Source: CAWINY01 sp963837635
GTDB lineage: Bacteria; Acidobacteriota; Terriglobia; Terriglobales; Acidobacteriaceae
Direction of reading: 5' to 3'
DNA: 64,000 nt
Assembly: GCA_963837635.1 (NCBI GenBank)
Contig: CAWINY010000006.1
Location: 310,001-374,000 of the forward strand
The position numbers and the translations under genes were made by a program. A model generated the notes under the pieces. That model did not search any database. It was not told the origin of the DNA and saw only the letters and a program-made list of their open reading frames with translations. Numbering within the stretch: position 1 is the first letter of the stretch; each line of letters opens with the position of its first letter. Shown in pieces: positions 1-7,400 of the stretch.

Positions 1-487
1 CGGACTTCGGCGAGCGTGGCTTCCGCAAGCGTAACTTCTGCCGGAGAGGCACTTTCCAGCCGAACTCCCAGCGGAAGACCTTGACCGTCGACCAGTACCA
101 TCCACTTCGTTCCCTTGCCCCGCTTGGTTTTACCGACGGCAGCGCCCCTTTTTTTGCCGGCGCGAAGCTGCCGTCCAGGAAGGTCTCGTCCCACTGGAGC
201 AGCCCTTCCTCATCCAGCGCACCGAGCAAGGCGCGCCACGCATTCAGCCAGACGCCTTCATCTTCCCATTGCTTCAACCGCCGCCAGCAGGTCGCGGGTG
301 AGGGGAACTCGTCCGGCAGAAACCGCCATGCCGCTCCGGTTTGCAGAATCCACAGAATGCCTTCAAAACAGGCCCGGTTCGGTGCCCACGGTCGCCCCCG
401 GTTGTCCCGCCGGCGCTTCGGTTCGGGAAGCAAAGGTTCAATCAGTTGCCACTGCTCGTCCGTCAACAGCTTCTGCCGCTTCTTCAT
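1..487 (-). CDS. IS5-family transposase, two frames joined by a probable -1 frameshift (partial)
   Basis: The product begins MKKRQKLLTDEQWQLIEPLL, the usual N-terminal helical domain of IS5/IS427-type DDE transposases, and continues through GRPWAPNR and TGAAWRFLP. After about 110 codons the first frame meets a run of seven A residues (plus-strand T run 149-155) followed by GGGG. The first frame stays open, but family-like sequence (GKGTKWMVLVDGQGLPLGVR) continues only in the -1 frame. This matches the OrfA/OrfB organisation of the IS427 group, in which ribosomal slippage makes the full enzyme. A first catalytic Asp could be the one in WDETFLDGSF or the one in MVLVDG; the rest of the DDE triad lies beyond the window. 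An inactivating indel cannot be excluded from one copy. Confidence 0.75.
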   Translation of the reverse strand, partial: MKKRQKLLTDEQWQLIEPLLPEPKRRRDNRGRPWAPNRACFEGILWILQTGAAWRFLPDEFPSPATCWRRLKQWEDEGVWLNAWRALLGALDEEGLLQWDETFLDGSFAPAKKGALPSVKPSGARERSGWYWSTVKVFRWEFGWKVPLRQKLRLRKPRSPKS

Positions 488-563
488 GACAGAAGCTCAT
501 CAGTTCACCCGCCTCGTACGTAAGTACCTAAGCTGAGGCCGAACCTATTTATGAAACACGCTC
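1..563 (-). mobile_element. IS5-family insertion sequence, left part cut by window edge
   Basis: The transposase reads leftward from position 487 and leaves the window at base 1, so only the 5' half of the element is visible. The outer end probably lies at 563: read on the minus strand the edge begins GAGCGTGTTTCATAAA, which resembles IS5/IS427-group terminal repeats, and it directly follows TTA, a plausible target-site remnant. The other terminus is outside the window, so the inverted repeat cannot be matched and this boundary is inferred. Confidence 0.6.
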
Positions 564-794
564 TAATAAGTCTTTTTCCAGCGTTTCCGGATTCACATCA
601 CGGAGATGCTCGTAGCTCCGGCCAGCCGCCTGAACTCGTTCGCACAGAGCGCTCGCCATCACACCCGGCGATTGCTCTGCACTTATATCCTTTACGTGCT
701 TCTCCGGGACCACATCCTGCGCCAATGCGCACCCGACAGCGACGGCAACCACGAGAAGGATCACTTGGGCAACACCGCGCACACGCATCGCCAT
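549..794 (-). CDS. Small secreted protein, C-terminus probably truncated by the IS
   Basis: An 81-residue product with a clear signal peptide (MAMRVRGVAQVILLVVAVAVGCALAQ) and a short mature part that I do not recognise. It lies 15 bp downstream of the tonB-like gene on the same strand and may be the last gene of that operon. Its final codons (GAG CGT GTT TCA TAA) coincide with the inferred outer end of the IS5-like element, so the last residues and the stop codon are probably supplied by the insertion and the original protein was longer. In other acidobacteria tolB often follows at this place, but the visible sequence does not look like TolB. Confidence 0.5.
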   Translation of the reverse strand: MAMRVRGVAQVILLVVAVAVGCALAQDVVPEKHVKDISAEQSPGVMASALCERVQAAGRSYEHLRDVNPETLEKDLLERVS

Positions 795-809
795 AGAGCC
801 TCCGCACCT

Positions 810-1613
810 CTACCGCTTGTAATCAAACCAGAATTCTACGCTCACCCGGCTGCCAGAGTAATCGCCCGGCAGGGGGCCGAAGGTGTCGATGCGCTGCAAT
901 GCGCGCACTGCCGACTGGTCGAGCGAGGGCACTCCGCTGGACTGTTCCACCTGTACATTGCCGGGCGAGCCGTCACGCCGAATATCGAAGGTGATGTACA
1001 CGCGGCGTGCGTTGGCGATGTGCGGATCGATCTCGTATTTCAGCCAATTATCGCTGACCTTGCGCCGCACCACGTCCACGTACCAGCCGTAACGGCTGCC
1101 GAAATCTCCGCCGCCGCCAAGCGATAGCCCGCCTTTCGCGCCGCCAGCGCTAAACACCCCATAGGGGCCGCTGACCGGACCGCCCTCACCGAATGGGACG
1201 ACATTTTCCGCCTCCTCCACCGGCTCCGCAGGACGCGGCTTTGGTGGCGTCACACTGCGCGGAGGCTCTTTGGGCGCAGGCTTGTTTTTCGCATTGCGCG
1301 CCGGGATCGGGATTGCCTCGGGCTCCTCGACCTTCGGCGTCGGCAGCGTCTGGCTGAGTCCCTTGGACTGGTTGGCCAGCACGTTGGTCGCTTCAGGATT
1401 CGCTGGCAGGGGAATGGTAGTGACCAGGGTTGCGCTCATCGCGCCGCCTCCGGTGCCGTTTGTGCCCCAATCATTGCCGCGATGAAAGCTGCCGAGGATG
1501 CCGTAGGCGACGATCACGCCGAACAAGGCAGTATGCAGCACCACGGAGCCAACCAGGGGTCCGCTCCAGCGCTCCTGTTCTGTAAAGATGTCAGCGCTTA
1601 CCGCCATGCTCAT
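810..1613 (-). CDS. TonB/TolA-like energy-transduction protein
   Basis: 267 residues. A single N-terminal membrane anchor (about residues 18-42, GPLVGSVVLHTALFGVIVAY) is followed by a Pro/Lys/Glu-rich periplasmic spacer (about 80-140, PKVEEPEAIPIP, KPRPAEPVEE) and a C-terminal TonB-type domain (about 175-267, with YITFDIRRDGSPGNVQVEQS and SVEFWFDYKR). This is the architecture of TonB and TolA, which carry proton-motive force from the inner-membrane ExbBD or TolQR motor to outer-membrane partners. The gene overlaps the upstream tolR-like gene by 23 bp and is clearly co-transcribed. Whether it serves as TolA (envelope constriction) or TonB (import) cannot be decided, because no tolB, pal or receptor gene is visible. 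Confidence 0.85.
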   Translation of the reverse strand: MSMAVSADIFTEQERWSGPLVGSVVLHTALFGVIVAYGILGSFHRGNDWGTNGTGGGAMSATLVTTIPLPANPEATNVLANQSKGLSQTLPTPKVEEPEAIPIPARNAKNKPAPKEPPRSVTPPKPRPAEPVEEAENVVPFGEGGPVSGPYGVFSAGGAKGGLSLGGGGDFGSRYGWYVDVVRRKVSDNWLKYEIDPHIANARRVYITFDIRRDGSPGNVQVEQSSGVPSLDQSAVRALQRIDTFGPLPGDYSGSRVSVEFWFDYKR

Positions 1614-2019
1614 CCATTGGCTGGGTCACGATGCTGACGTTGGTGATGCCCGCCTGCTTTACCGCATCCATTACGGTGGCAAAGGCCCCGAAGGGCACGT
1701 TTTCATCCGCGCGCAGGAATATTGACTGCCCCTGCGGGTCGCGGATCCTCTGCTTTAGCCGGCTCGCGATCTCGTTGATATTGATGGGATCGTTGCCCAG
1801 AAACACGCGTTGCTGCCGGTCGATGCTGATGACTAATCGCTCTTCGGTAATCTGCTTCACCGTCTTGGTCTTGGGCACGGCAACTTCAATGCCCGATTGC
1901 AAAATCGGCGCGGTCAGCATGAAGATGATCAGCAGCACCAGGACGACGTCCACCAGCGGAGTGACGTTGATGTCCGCCAGCGCCGTGCGGGTGCGGCCGC
2001 TGCTGTCGGTGAAGGCCAT
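1591..2019 (-). CDS. tolR: ExbD/TolR-family proton-channel subunit
   Basis: 142 residues from the chosen start MAFTDSSGRTR. One transmembrane helix carries the family's essential Asp (NVTPLVDVVLVLLIIFMLTAP, about residues 17-37), followed by a periplasmic domain with VVISID-type strands and AGITNVSIVT near the end. The longer open frame (to 2070) was rejected because the start at 2019 forms a TGATG junction with the end of tolQ, a usual translational-coupling arrangement, and gives the normal family length. It works with the TolQ/ExbB homologue next to it as a proton-driven motor in the inner membrane. ExbD or TolR cannot be told apart by sequence alone. Confidence 0.88.
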   Translation of the reverse strand: MAFTDSSGRTRTALADINVTPLVDVVLVLLIIFMLTAPILQSGIEVAVPKTKTVKQITEERLVISIDRQQRVFLGNDPININEIASRLKQRIRDPQGQSIFLRADENVPFGAFATVMDAVKQAGITNVSIVTQPMDEHGGKR

Positions 2020-2729
2020 CAGCGGTACTCCGGAGTCTCGATGCGGGAGGGCGCCGCCGCGGTCGAGCACTCCACGCTGTTCAGTAGTTCCAGCCCGAAG
2101 TCGTCCATGCGGGCGCCGAACTCGCGGATCTGATTGCCGAAGATGTTATAAGCGATGACCGCCGGGATGGCGGCAAACAGGCCGGCGGCGGTGGTGATCA
2201 GCGCCTCGGAGATGCCGGGCGCCACCGCGCGCAAGGTGGCCGCGCCCGCCGTTCCCAGGCCTTGGAAGGCGTCGATAATGCCCCACACCGTGCCGAACAG
2301 CCCGATAAATGGGGTGACCGCGCCGGTGGTCGCCAGCCAGGGAAGGCGGCGCTCCAGGCGCGTCATCTCTTGTGAAGCGGCAATCTGCGTGGCCCGCTGG
2401 ATGGCGTTGACGCGCAGCGGCATCCCGCCCTGCTTGCGGTACTCCTCGAAGCCGGCTTCAAACACCGCAACCAGCGGGCTGGGCTTGAATTGCTCCGAAA
2501 CCGCGGCGATGTCCTGCAGGCGCTGCGCCTTGCGAAAGGCACGCGAAAAGCGCGCGCTCTGCACGCGCGCCCGGCGGAACAGGCCCCACTTCGACAGGAT
2601 GATTGCCCAAGAGAAGACGCTGAACACCAGCAGGGTAACTAAAACGATCTTGGCGACAGGGCCGCTCTCTTCGACCAGAGTCACGACCTCGCCGCCGATT
2701 ACAGCGGCAAACAAATAGTGATTTAGCAT
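2019..2729 (-). CDS. tolQ: MotA/TolQ/ExbB proton-channel family protein
   Basis: 236 residues with the three transmembrane helices of the family: about 25-46 (VTLLVFSVFSWAIILSKWGL), about 135-160 (TGAVTPFIGLFGTVWGIIDA) and about 175-198 (LITTAAGLFAAIPAVIAYNI). The conserved GLFGTVWGI and AxGLFAAIPA motifs are present. It forms the pentameric scaffold of the proton-driven motor with the following ExbD/TolR protein. It is the first gene of a compact minus-strand operon (tolQ, tolR, tonB/tolA-like, small secreted protein); its stop codon overlaps the tolR start by one base. Confidence 0.9.
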   Translation of the reverse strand: MLNHYLFAAVIGGEVVTLVEESGPVAKIVLVTLLVFSVFSWAIILSKWGLFRRARVQSARFSRAFRKAQRLQDIAAVSEQFKPSPLVAVFEAGFEEYRKQGGMPLRVNAIQRATQIAASQEMTRLERRLPWLATTGAVTPFIGLFGTVWGIIDAFQGLGTAGAATLRAVAPGISEALITTAAGLFAAIPAVIAYNIFGNQIREFGARMDDFGLELLNSVECSTAAAPSRIETPEYR

Positions 2730-3315
2730 TTCTTGTTCGACTGGCGAAGCCCCGCTTTCGCGACCATCCCCGGGGTTGGAAAGATGGCCCGTTCAATCCG
2801 ACCTCAGAAGCGCTCCCTTATCCGTGATCCCATCATGGCACGTGCGCCGGTTGAGGCAAGAAGCGGGTGAACTCTGCCAGAACGGATTCGATTATAGACC
2901 TCTGCTCCCGCGTAAGTGGCTCCATTCGCCTGGCGAATGCGGACCACCAGTAACTATTTCGTCAACCTCAGGCAAATGGCGGCGGGAGATGAGCGAATTG
3001 CCATAGGAGTCGTTGGTCGTTGGTCGTTAGTCGTTAGTCGTTAGCCGTTGGTGTATGTTCATGATTCTTGGGATCAATTCGGTTGTGCGCCTGCTTCGCA
3101 CCAGCGCTTCAGCGCTGGGTCAGGGCGGGCAACAGAATACAAGTCATGGAAAGGTGGGGGATTCCATACGATCCGCGCTATTGTTCGGTTAGTGCCGTCC
3201 CTACGGGACTACACGCTGTGTTGATTCTAAATGACTTAGTGGAGACACCTACTACCGCCACCTACCAAAATCGTTGTTCCTCCGAAAACCGCGGTATTTA
3301 CCGCCAGGAGGAACG
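2730..3315. other. Intergenic region with heptamer array and palindromes
   Basis: No convincing gene. The stretch holds a degenerate heptamer array of TCGTTGG/TCGTTAG type (about 3008-3053), a palindrome built on AGCGCTTCAGCGCTGGG (about 3103-3120), and the module CCCTACGGGAC (about 3199-3210). The same three modules occur in inverted order and orientation at 44,813-44,940. The tolQ promoter (minus) should lie in the first part of this region. Confidence 0.55.
3008..3053. repeat. Heptamer microsatellite (TCGTTGG/TCGTTAG units)
   Basis: About six 7-bp units in tandem with one or two substitutions each. A reverse-complement array of the same unit lies at about 44,909-44,940, just upstream of recN. 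Confidence 0.7.
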
Positions 3316-4623
3316 ATGGCGAATCGCAAGGTTAGCGTCTACAAGTATATCAACCTGGGGAACGGCAACTGGCGTTACGTCCGCCCCGTCATGAACAAGA
3401 ACCACACCTACAGCCGTGAATCCGTTTGGTTCAAGGGCAAGCAGGAACGGCACCCGGAAGGCAACTTCTACTTGGGCTGGAACGAAGGCAAGAAGAAGTG
3501 CTGGCTCACGGCGGGACCAGATCCCGACCGTGTAACCGGCATCGGGGCGCTGACCGTTTCCCTCCACGCCGCCGTCAAGATTCAGGAAGCACGGCTGCTG
3601 CGGGGTGAGACTCCTTCTGAAAAGCCCAAAGAGCAGCAGCCGGCGACCGACTTCAGCACTGCCATTGCGCTGTTCCTCAGCGACTTTGAAACGGGGGGGC
3701 GCAAGGGGCTCAAGCCCGCTCGCCCGTCGACCGTCAAACTCTTCCGTCAGACCCTGACCGAGTTTGCCGGCGGGCTGTGGCACCGGGATAAAGACGGGAA
3801 GAGCAAAGGCGGCTGGCTGACGTTCCCCGGCATGGAGCAGATGCGGCGTGACATCTTCAAGTACCGGGAATGGCTGGAAGAGCGGCAGAAGGCGCCCGGG
3901 ACGATTGGGAAGAAGATTGACCGGTTGAATCAGTTCATCAGGATTGAACTGGGACTGGAGAAGGGCAAGGGACCGGTCAAGCGCAGCGATTTTGAGCAGT
4001 GGGGCTATTACGACGATGAGGACGACGTTGAAATCTACACGGACGAGCAAGTCGCCAAGTTCTTCAACGTCTGCGACGCCGTGGAGCACCTGCTGTTCTC
4101 CGTCTATTTTGAGTCCGGCTTCCGTGCTCAGGAAGTCGCCAACATCACCTGGTCGGACGTCGATGTGGTCGTCAACAAACTCAAGGTCACCCGCAAGTCG
4201 GGATTCAGCCCCAAGACCAGACGTTCCATCCGTTCGGTGACCGTAAGCAAGCTGCTGATCGCCCGCCTGAAGGCTTGCAAGGAAACGAGCAGCAGCGAGT
4301 ACGTGTTCTCAAACTACGTCGGGCACCCGCTCAGCAATGGCGACATGCTCACCCTGTGCAAGGAGATTGCGGCACGGGCTGGACTGAGCCCCGCTGATTT
4401 CTGGCTTCACAAGTGGCGGCACACCAGCGCCACCACGTTTCTGCGCAACAGTGCCTCGGCAGCAGGTGCGCTCAAGATGCTGATGGCGAGACTCGGGCAC
4501 AAGAACATCACGACCACTCAGGCGTACCTCGGCAAGTTGCCCCAACAAGAAGAGCAGAACATTGTGGACAAAATGGCGGTCATGCCGGCGATCATAGCGG
4601 AACAGCCGGCGGCACTGCAGTAG
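3316..4623 (+). CDS. Site-specific tyrosine recombinase / integrase
   Basis: 435 residues from an ATG with a strong AGGAGG site 4 bp upstream; the longer open frame to 3274 lacks such a site. The order is an N-terminal arm-type region (1-110), a SAM-like core-binding domain (about 110-225) and a C-terminal catalytic domain (235-415). All key residues are visible: Arg270 (SGFRAQEV), a Lys near 294, the HKWRH box with His365 and Arg368, His395 (LGHKNITTT) and the nucleophile Tyr404 (TQAYLG). The protein should therefore be active. It opens a roughly 6-kb segment with an XRE regulator, DUF2130 and a serine recombinase, and is immediately followed by the 3' fragment of another gene. Together these suggest an integrated element. 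No tRNA gene flanks it. Confidence 0.9.
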   Translation: MANRKVSVYKYINLGNGNWRYVRPVMNKNHTYSRESVWFKGKQERHPEGNFYLGWNEGKKKCWLTAGPDPDRVTGIGALTVSLHAAVKIQEARLLRGETPSEKPKEQQPATDFSTAIALFLSDFETGGRKGLKPARPSTVKLFRQTLTEFAGGLWHRDKDGKSKGGWLTFPGMEQMRRDIFKYREWLEERQKAPGTIGKKIDRLNQFIRIELGLEKGKGPVKRSDFEQWGYYDDEDDVEIYTDEQVAKFFNVCDAVEHLLFSVYFESGFRAQEVANITWSDVDVVVNKLKVTRKSGFSPKTRRSIRSVTVSKLLIARLKACKETSSSEYVFSNYVGHPLSNGDMLTLCKEIAARAGLSPADFWLHKWRHTSATTFLRNSASAAGALKMLMARLGHKNITTTQAYLGKLPQQEEQNIVDKMAVMPAIIAEQPAALQ

Positions 4624-4869
4624 GTGCAGTATAGAGAAGCCGCCGAAGCCCTACGGACGGTCGCCACTCTGATACAGTCTGCGATCTGGCCGCGAGCGAA
4701 AGTCCTGCTTGCGGGGGGACTCGTCGCCAGCGAACAACTGCTCAGGGATCTTCAGATCCTGCTGCCCAATGTCCAATTCGAGGTGCTGCCGCAGAGCGCG
4801 TACCTGGAGGCGTTTGGCGCTGCGGTCGCGGCGCAGTGCCGGCGTGACCTTCATGGGCCGGCCCTTTAG
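4624..4869 (+). pseudogene. 3' fragment of a probable ASKHA-type ATPase/kinase gene
   Basis: This frame begins directly after the integrase stop codon. It encodes about 81 residues with AKVLLAGGLVASEQLLRDL and EVLPQSAYLEAFGAAVAA. The V-L-x-G-G-(L)-x(n)-G-A-A-x-A pattern is usual at the C-terminal end of BadF/BcrA- or ROK-like sugar/acyl kinases of the ASKHA superfamily. No N-terminal phosphate-binding motifs are present upstream, so it is read as the tail of a host gene cut by integration. Family assignment is tentative. Confidence 0.35.
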
Positions 4870-4894
4870 GGCTCGGGCTTTCAAGGCGCACCAG

Positions 4895-5146
4895 CTACTC
4901 TCCACCCTTCGATTCCTCTCCTGTGACGATCCAATCGATGCTCTTGCCCGAGTGCGCCTTTAGCCGGACAAGGAACTCCAAGTTCGGCGCTGCCTGCCCC
5001 TGCTCATATTTCGATAGAGTGTTCTGCGGAATGCCTAAGGCTTTCCCGAACTCTGCCTGAGTGCGGTCAAATCCACGGAGTTCCCGAATCCGCCGTCCCA
5101 CAGTCTTCAGAGCAAGCTTCGGCGCATTATCCTTTTTAGTTGACAT
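4895..5146 (-). CDS. XRE-family helix-turn-helix regulator
   Basis: 83 residues. The HTH_3/Cro-C1 motif spans about residues 15-72: GRRIRELRGFDRTQAEFGKA, LGIPQNTLSKYEQGQAAP and LEFLVRLKAHSGKSIDWIVTG. It is a phage- or island-type repressor with no extra effector domain. It is divergent from the following plus-strand genes, and its start codon abuts two direct repeats (5146-5180) that could be its operator, implying autoregulation and control of the divergent genes. Confidence 0.85.
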   Translation of the reverse strand: MSTKKDNAPKLALKTVGRRIRELRGFDRTQAEFGKALGIPQNTLSKYEQGQAAPNLEFLVRLKAHSGKSIDWIVTGEESKGGE

Positions 5147-5180
5147 TTATCCTTATTGTGATAATTTATCCATTATGTGA
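5146..5180. promoter_or_regulatory. Direct-repeat operator candidate of the XRE repressor
   Basis: Two 16-bp copies, TTTATCCTTATTGTGA (5146-5161) and TTTATCCATTATGTGA (5165-5180), differ at only three positions and are 19 bp apart. They sit in an AT-rich stretch directly upstream of the XRE start codon. Binding by the adjacent regulator is inferred from position only. Confidence 0.45.
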
Positions 5181-5260
5181 ATGTATAGCCGGACTCGCGA
5201 TAACTTATCGCACATCCGGCTGCCGCTGGCAATTGGCAAGAAAGGTTCAGGTGACGCTGT

Positions 5261-5527
5261 ATGGCCGTTGGAAATGGCAAGGTCGAAGTTCCGCGTATGG
5301 ACGAAGGCGAGCGCAAAGAAGTCTGCGCCAGGCTGGAATGGGAAGGCGGCTTGGAATACCTGGTCATCACCGGATACGACTTTCCCGAGATCAAGGACGA
5401 GCACTTCCATGCACTCCGTGAGGCGTTCGTCAATGCGGCAAGAGCACTGGAAGGCTACGTTCGCTATGACGATTACCTGAACGAAATTCCCGAAGGAGAA
5501 GATCGAGATGAAAGACCCTCGCATTGA
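5261..5527 (+). CDS. Small acidic hypothetical protein of the island
   Basis: 88 residues (MAVGNGKVEVPRMDEGERKE onward), soluble, no signal peptide or membrane helix, no recognised family. Its 3' end overlaps the DUF2130 gene by 20 bp, so the two are likely co-translated and may act together. Confidence 0.55.
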   Translation: MAVGNGKVEVPRMDEGERKEVCARLEWEGGLEYLVITGYDFPEIKDEHFHALREAFVNAARALEGYVRYDDYLNEIPEGEDRDERPSH

Positions 5528-6458
5528 TGTGGTGTGCCCGCAATGCGGTTACGAATTTCAGTTGCCGCTGGGCGAGGCACTATCCCCGCTGGTGGACGCC
5601 GAAATTGACCGTCGGCTCGGCGTGGAACGTCAGAAGATCGTCGATCAAACCCGTGAATCCGCGGCCAAGGAATCCGATGAACGCAACCAACTGGCGATAG
5701 CGATGAAGGACAAGATCATCGCCGACATGAGAATCCAGATCGAGGAATTGAGACGCAAAGCCGAATCTGGGTCCCAGCAGTTGCAGGGGGAAGTGCAAGA
5801 ATTGGCACTGGAGCGGCTGCTGCAGACCACCTTCCCTAGCGACCGCATCGTGCCCGTCGAGAAGGGGCGCTCGGGCGGCGACATCATCCACGAGGTCGTC
5901 GGCCTCAACGGCACGCCCATCGGGGCAATCCTCTGGGAATCCAAAAACACACGGGCTTGGAGCAACGAATGGCTGACCAAGACCAAGCAGGACATGCGTG
6001 CGGCGAAGGCTGCCCTGTGCGTGATTGCGACCGCCGCCTTGCCCAAGGGGGTCGAGGTTTTTGACCGCATTGACGGGGTATTTGTGGTTTCGCTCCGCTG
6101 CGTCCTGCCATTGGCGCAAGTGCTGAGGCAGGTGCTCATTGACATCGCCGTTATCCGGGCCACGATGAAGCAGGGCGATGGCGTAGCAGACAAACTGATG
6201 TCCTATGTCACGGGACAACAATTCCGAAACCGAATGATGGCAGCAATTGAAGCCTGTATTGCGCTCCAGGACGATCTCAGCGCCGACAAACGTGTTACAG
6301 CACGACGTTGGGGACGCCAGCAGCAGCACACCGATGCCGTTGTCAACAACATGGGCGCAATCTTCGGCGATCTTCAAGGGATCGTGGGCGGAAGGTTGCC
6401 TGGAGTGCCGGGGCTGACAGTGGATGGCGATGCCGATCCGGCACGTCGGGCATCGTGA
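5508..6458 (+). CDS. DUF2130 family protein, PD-(D/E)XK nuclease-like
   Basis: 316 residues with a good AAGGAG site before the ATG. It opens with CPQCG (residues 10-14), the first half of the zinc-binding element usual in DUF2130. A coiled coil follows (about 30-95), then the conserved core (about 95-210) with GRSGGDIIHEVV and GAILWESKNTRAWSNEWLTK, which fits a D-x(n)-E-x-K nuclease-like active site. The C-terminal helical part contains NNMGAIFGDLQGIVGG, a DUF2130 hallmark. Typical members exceed 400 residues; this one is shorter, mainly because the N-terminal region is reduced. DUF2130 proteins have no settled function, but the nuclease-like core and the mobile-island context suggest a DNA-directed or defence role (inference). 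Confidence 0.8.
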   Translation: MKDPRIDVVCPQCGYEFQLPLGEALSPLVDAEIDRRLGVERQKIVDQTRESAAKESDERNQLAIAMKDKIIADMRIQIEELRRKAESGSQQLQGEVQELALERLLQTTFPSDRIVPVEKGRSGGDIIHEVVGLNGTPIGAILWESKNTRAWSNEWLTKTKQDMRAAKAALCVIATAALPKGVEVFDRIDGVFVVSLRCVLPLAQVLRQVLIDIAVIRATMKQGDGVADKLMSYVTGQQFRNRMMAAIEACIALQDDLSADKRVTARRWGRQQQHTDAVVNNMGAIFGDLQGIVGGRLPGVPGLTVDGDADPARRAS

Positions 6459-6510
6459 ATTGAAGGCAGCGTCCAGCAGCAGACGGAATTCGATCAAGTC
6501 GCTCAGAAGC

Positions 6511-6773
6511 ATGGTTGGAGAGATCATCATCGTCCGTATCCCGGCACTGGACCCGGAAGAGATGTCGCTCGTCCGCTCCACGGCGTCGAGGCAAATGGTA
6601 TCTGGATTGAAAGCCAAGACTTCACGGACGCAATGATGAAGAAGTGCAACCTTGCAACTTCGGTGACGACGACGCTGCTGTTCGTGCCTTTTCAGAGTGT
6701 CCAGTTCATTGTCGGCTCAATCCGCTCGGTCTCGTTGTCGGAGCCGGCGTTCGGTCTATCTGGAGATGGTTGA
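6511..6773 (+). pseudogene. Small unknown protein gene with an apparent frameshift
   Basis: Frame 1 from the ATG at 6511 reads MVGEIIIVRIPALDPEEM and SLVR. From about 6580 frame 0 continues with GVEANGIWIESQDFTDAMMK and LLFVPFQSVQFIVGS to a stop at 6771. The two halves read like one ordinary soluble protein of about 87 residues, and a single lost C near 6577-6583 (CGC-TCC for CGC-CTC) would reconcile them. No family is recognised. It lies in the island between DUF2130 and the serine recombinase. A sequencing error is possible. Confidence 0.4.
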
Positions 6774-6820
6774 TCATGCCGCGAGCCCCACGGCCCAAAT
6801 GCATTGTGAGGAGAACCATC

Positions 6821-7087
6821 ATGACCACGAAAAGAAAGAACTCGAAAAAGGCGTCGAAGACGAAGCGTGACGTGGCCGAGGCGCGGTCCGGAAGGCGTGC
6901 CGCGAGCTGGCGCATGGAAACGCGGCTTGCCGTCCCCGCCGGCGAGCCCAACCTTGAGGCCCTGGGTTCGGTTACGCGGGAGTGGCTCGTCCCACTTCTA
7001 GTCGAAGAGTTCTTGCGGGAGCAGGGTGTCGAACTTCGAGCGCGCTCGAATGCCGACCCAGGGAAAAACCCAATTCCAAATACATAG
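6821..7087 (+). CDS. Small basic hypothetical protein upstream of serine recombinase
   Basis: 88 residues from the ATG at 6821, which is preceded by GAGGAGA; the upstream extension of the frame to 6644 is not protein-like. A Lys/Arg-rich N-terminus (TTKRKNSKKASKTKRD) is followed by a helical segment (SVTREWLVPLLVEEFLREQG). No known domain. Its place just before the recombinase suggests it belongs to the same mobile unit, possibly as an accessory factor, but this is only positional. Confidence 0.5.
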   Translation: MTTKRKNSKKASKTKRDVAEARSGRRAASWRMETRLAVPAGEPNLEALGSVTREWLVPLLVEEFLREQGVELRARSNADPGKNPIPNT

Positions 7088-7400
7088 ATAGGGCGGACCC
7101 TTCGCTAGCGAACTTTGCGTCAAGAGATCCTAACGTCAGTGCCAGTCGGCCGAATACAGGGTGCCTAAGTGCGCGGGCTCTGCGGCCTGCAATGCGCCAA
7201 GACCGTGGCGGAGCCGGCTCAAACTGTGATGCGGCTGCCGAAGGGACTGGCGGGTCGGGGTCACGATCGCCAGTGAATGGAAAAAACAACTACGCCCCCC
7301 CTTAAGTAAAGGAGATCGCGGGCTCAAATTTCAGCCCCCGCGAACGCTGATTACGCAAGACACATTCGCCAATTCGGCTCCGAGGTCTGGACAACCGCCC

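Noticed and set aside
81..536. Plus-strand open frames over the IS5 region
   Set aside because: They are antisense shadows of the transposase; Ser/Arg-rich with no protein-like features.
5580..6617. A 345-residue minus-strand frame opposite the DUF2130 gene
   Set aside because: The plus strand encodes clear DUF2130 motifs; the minus product is His/Arg/Leu-biased and matches nothing.
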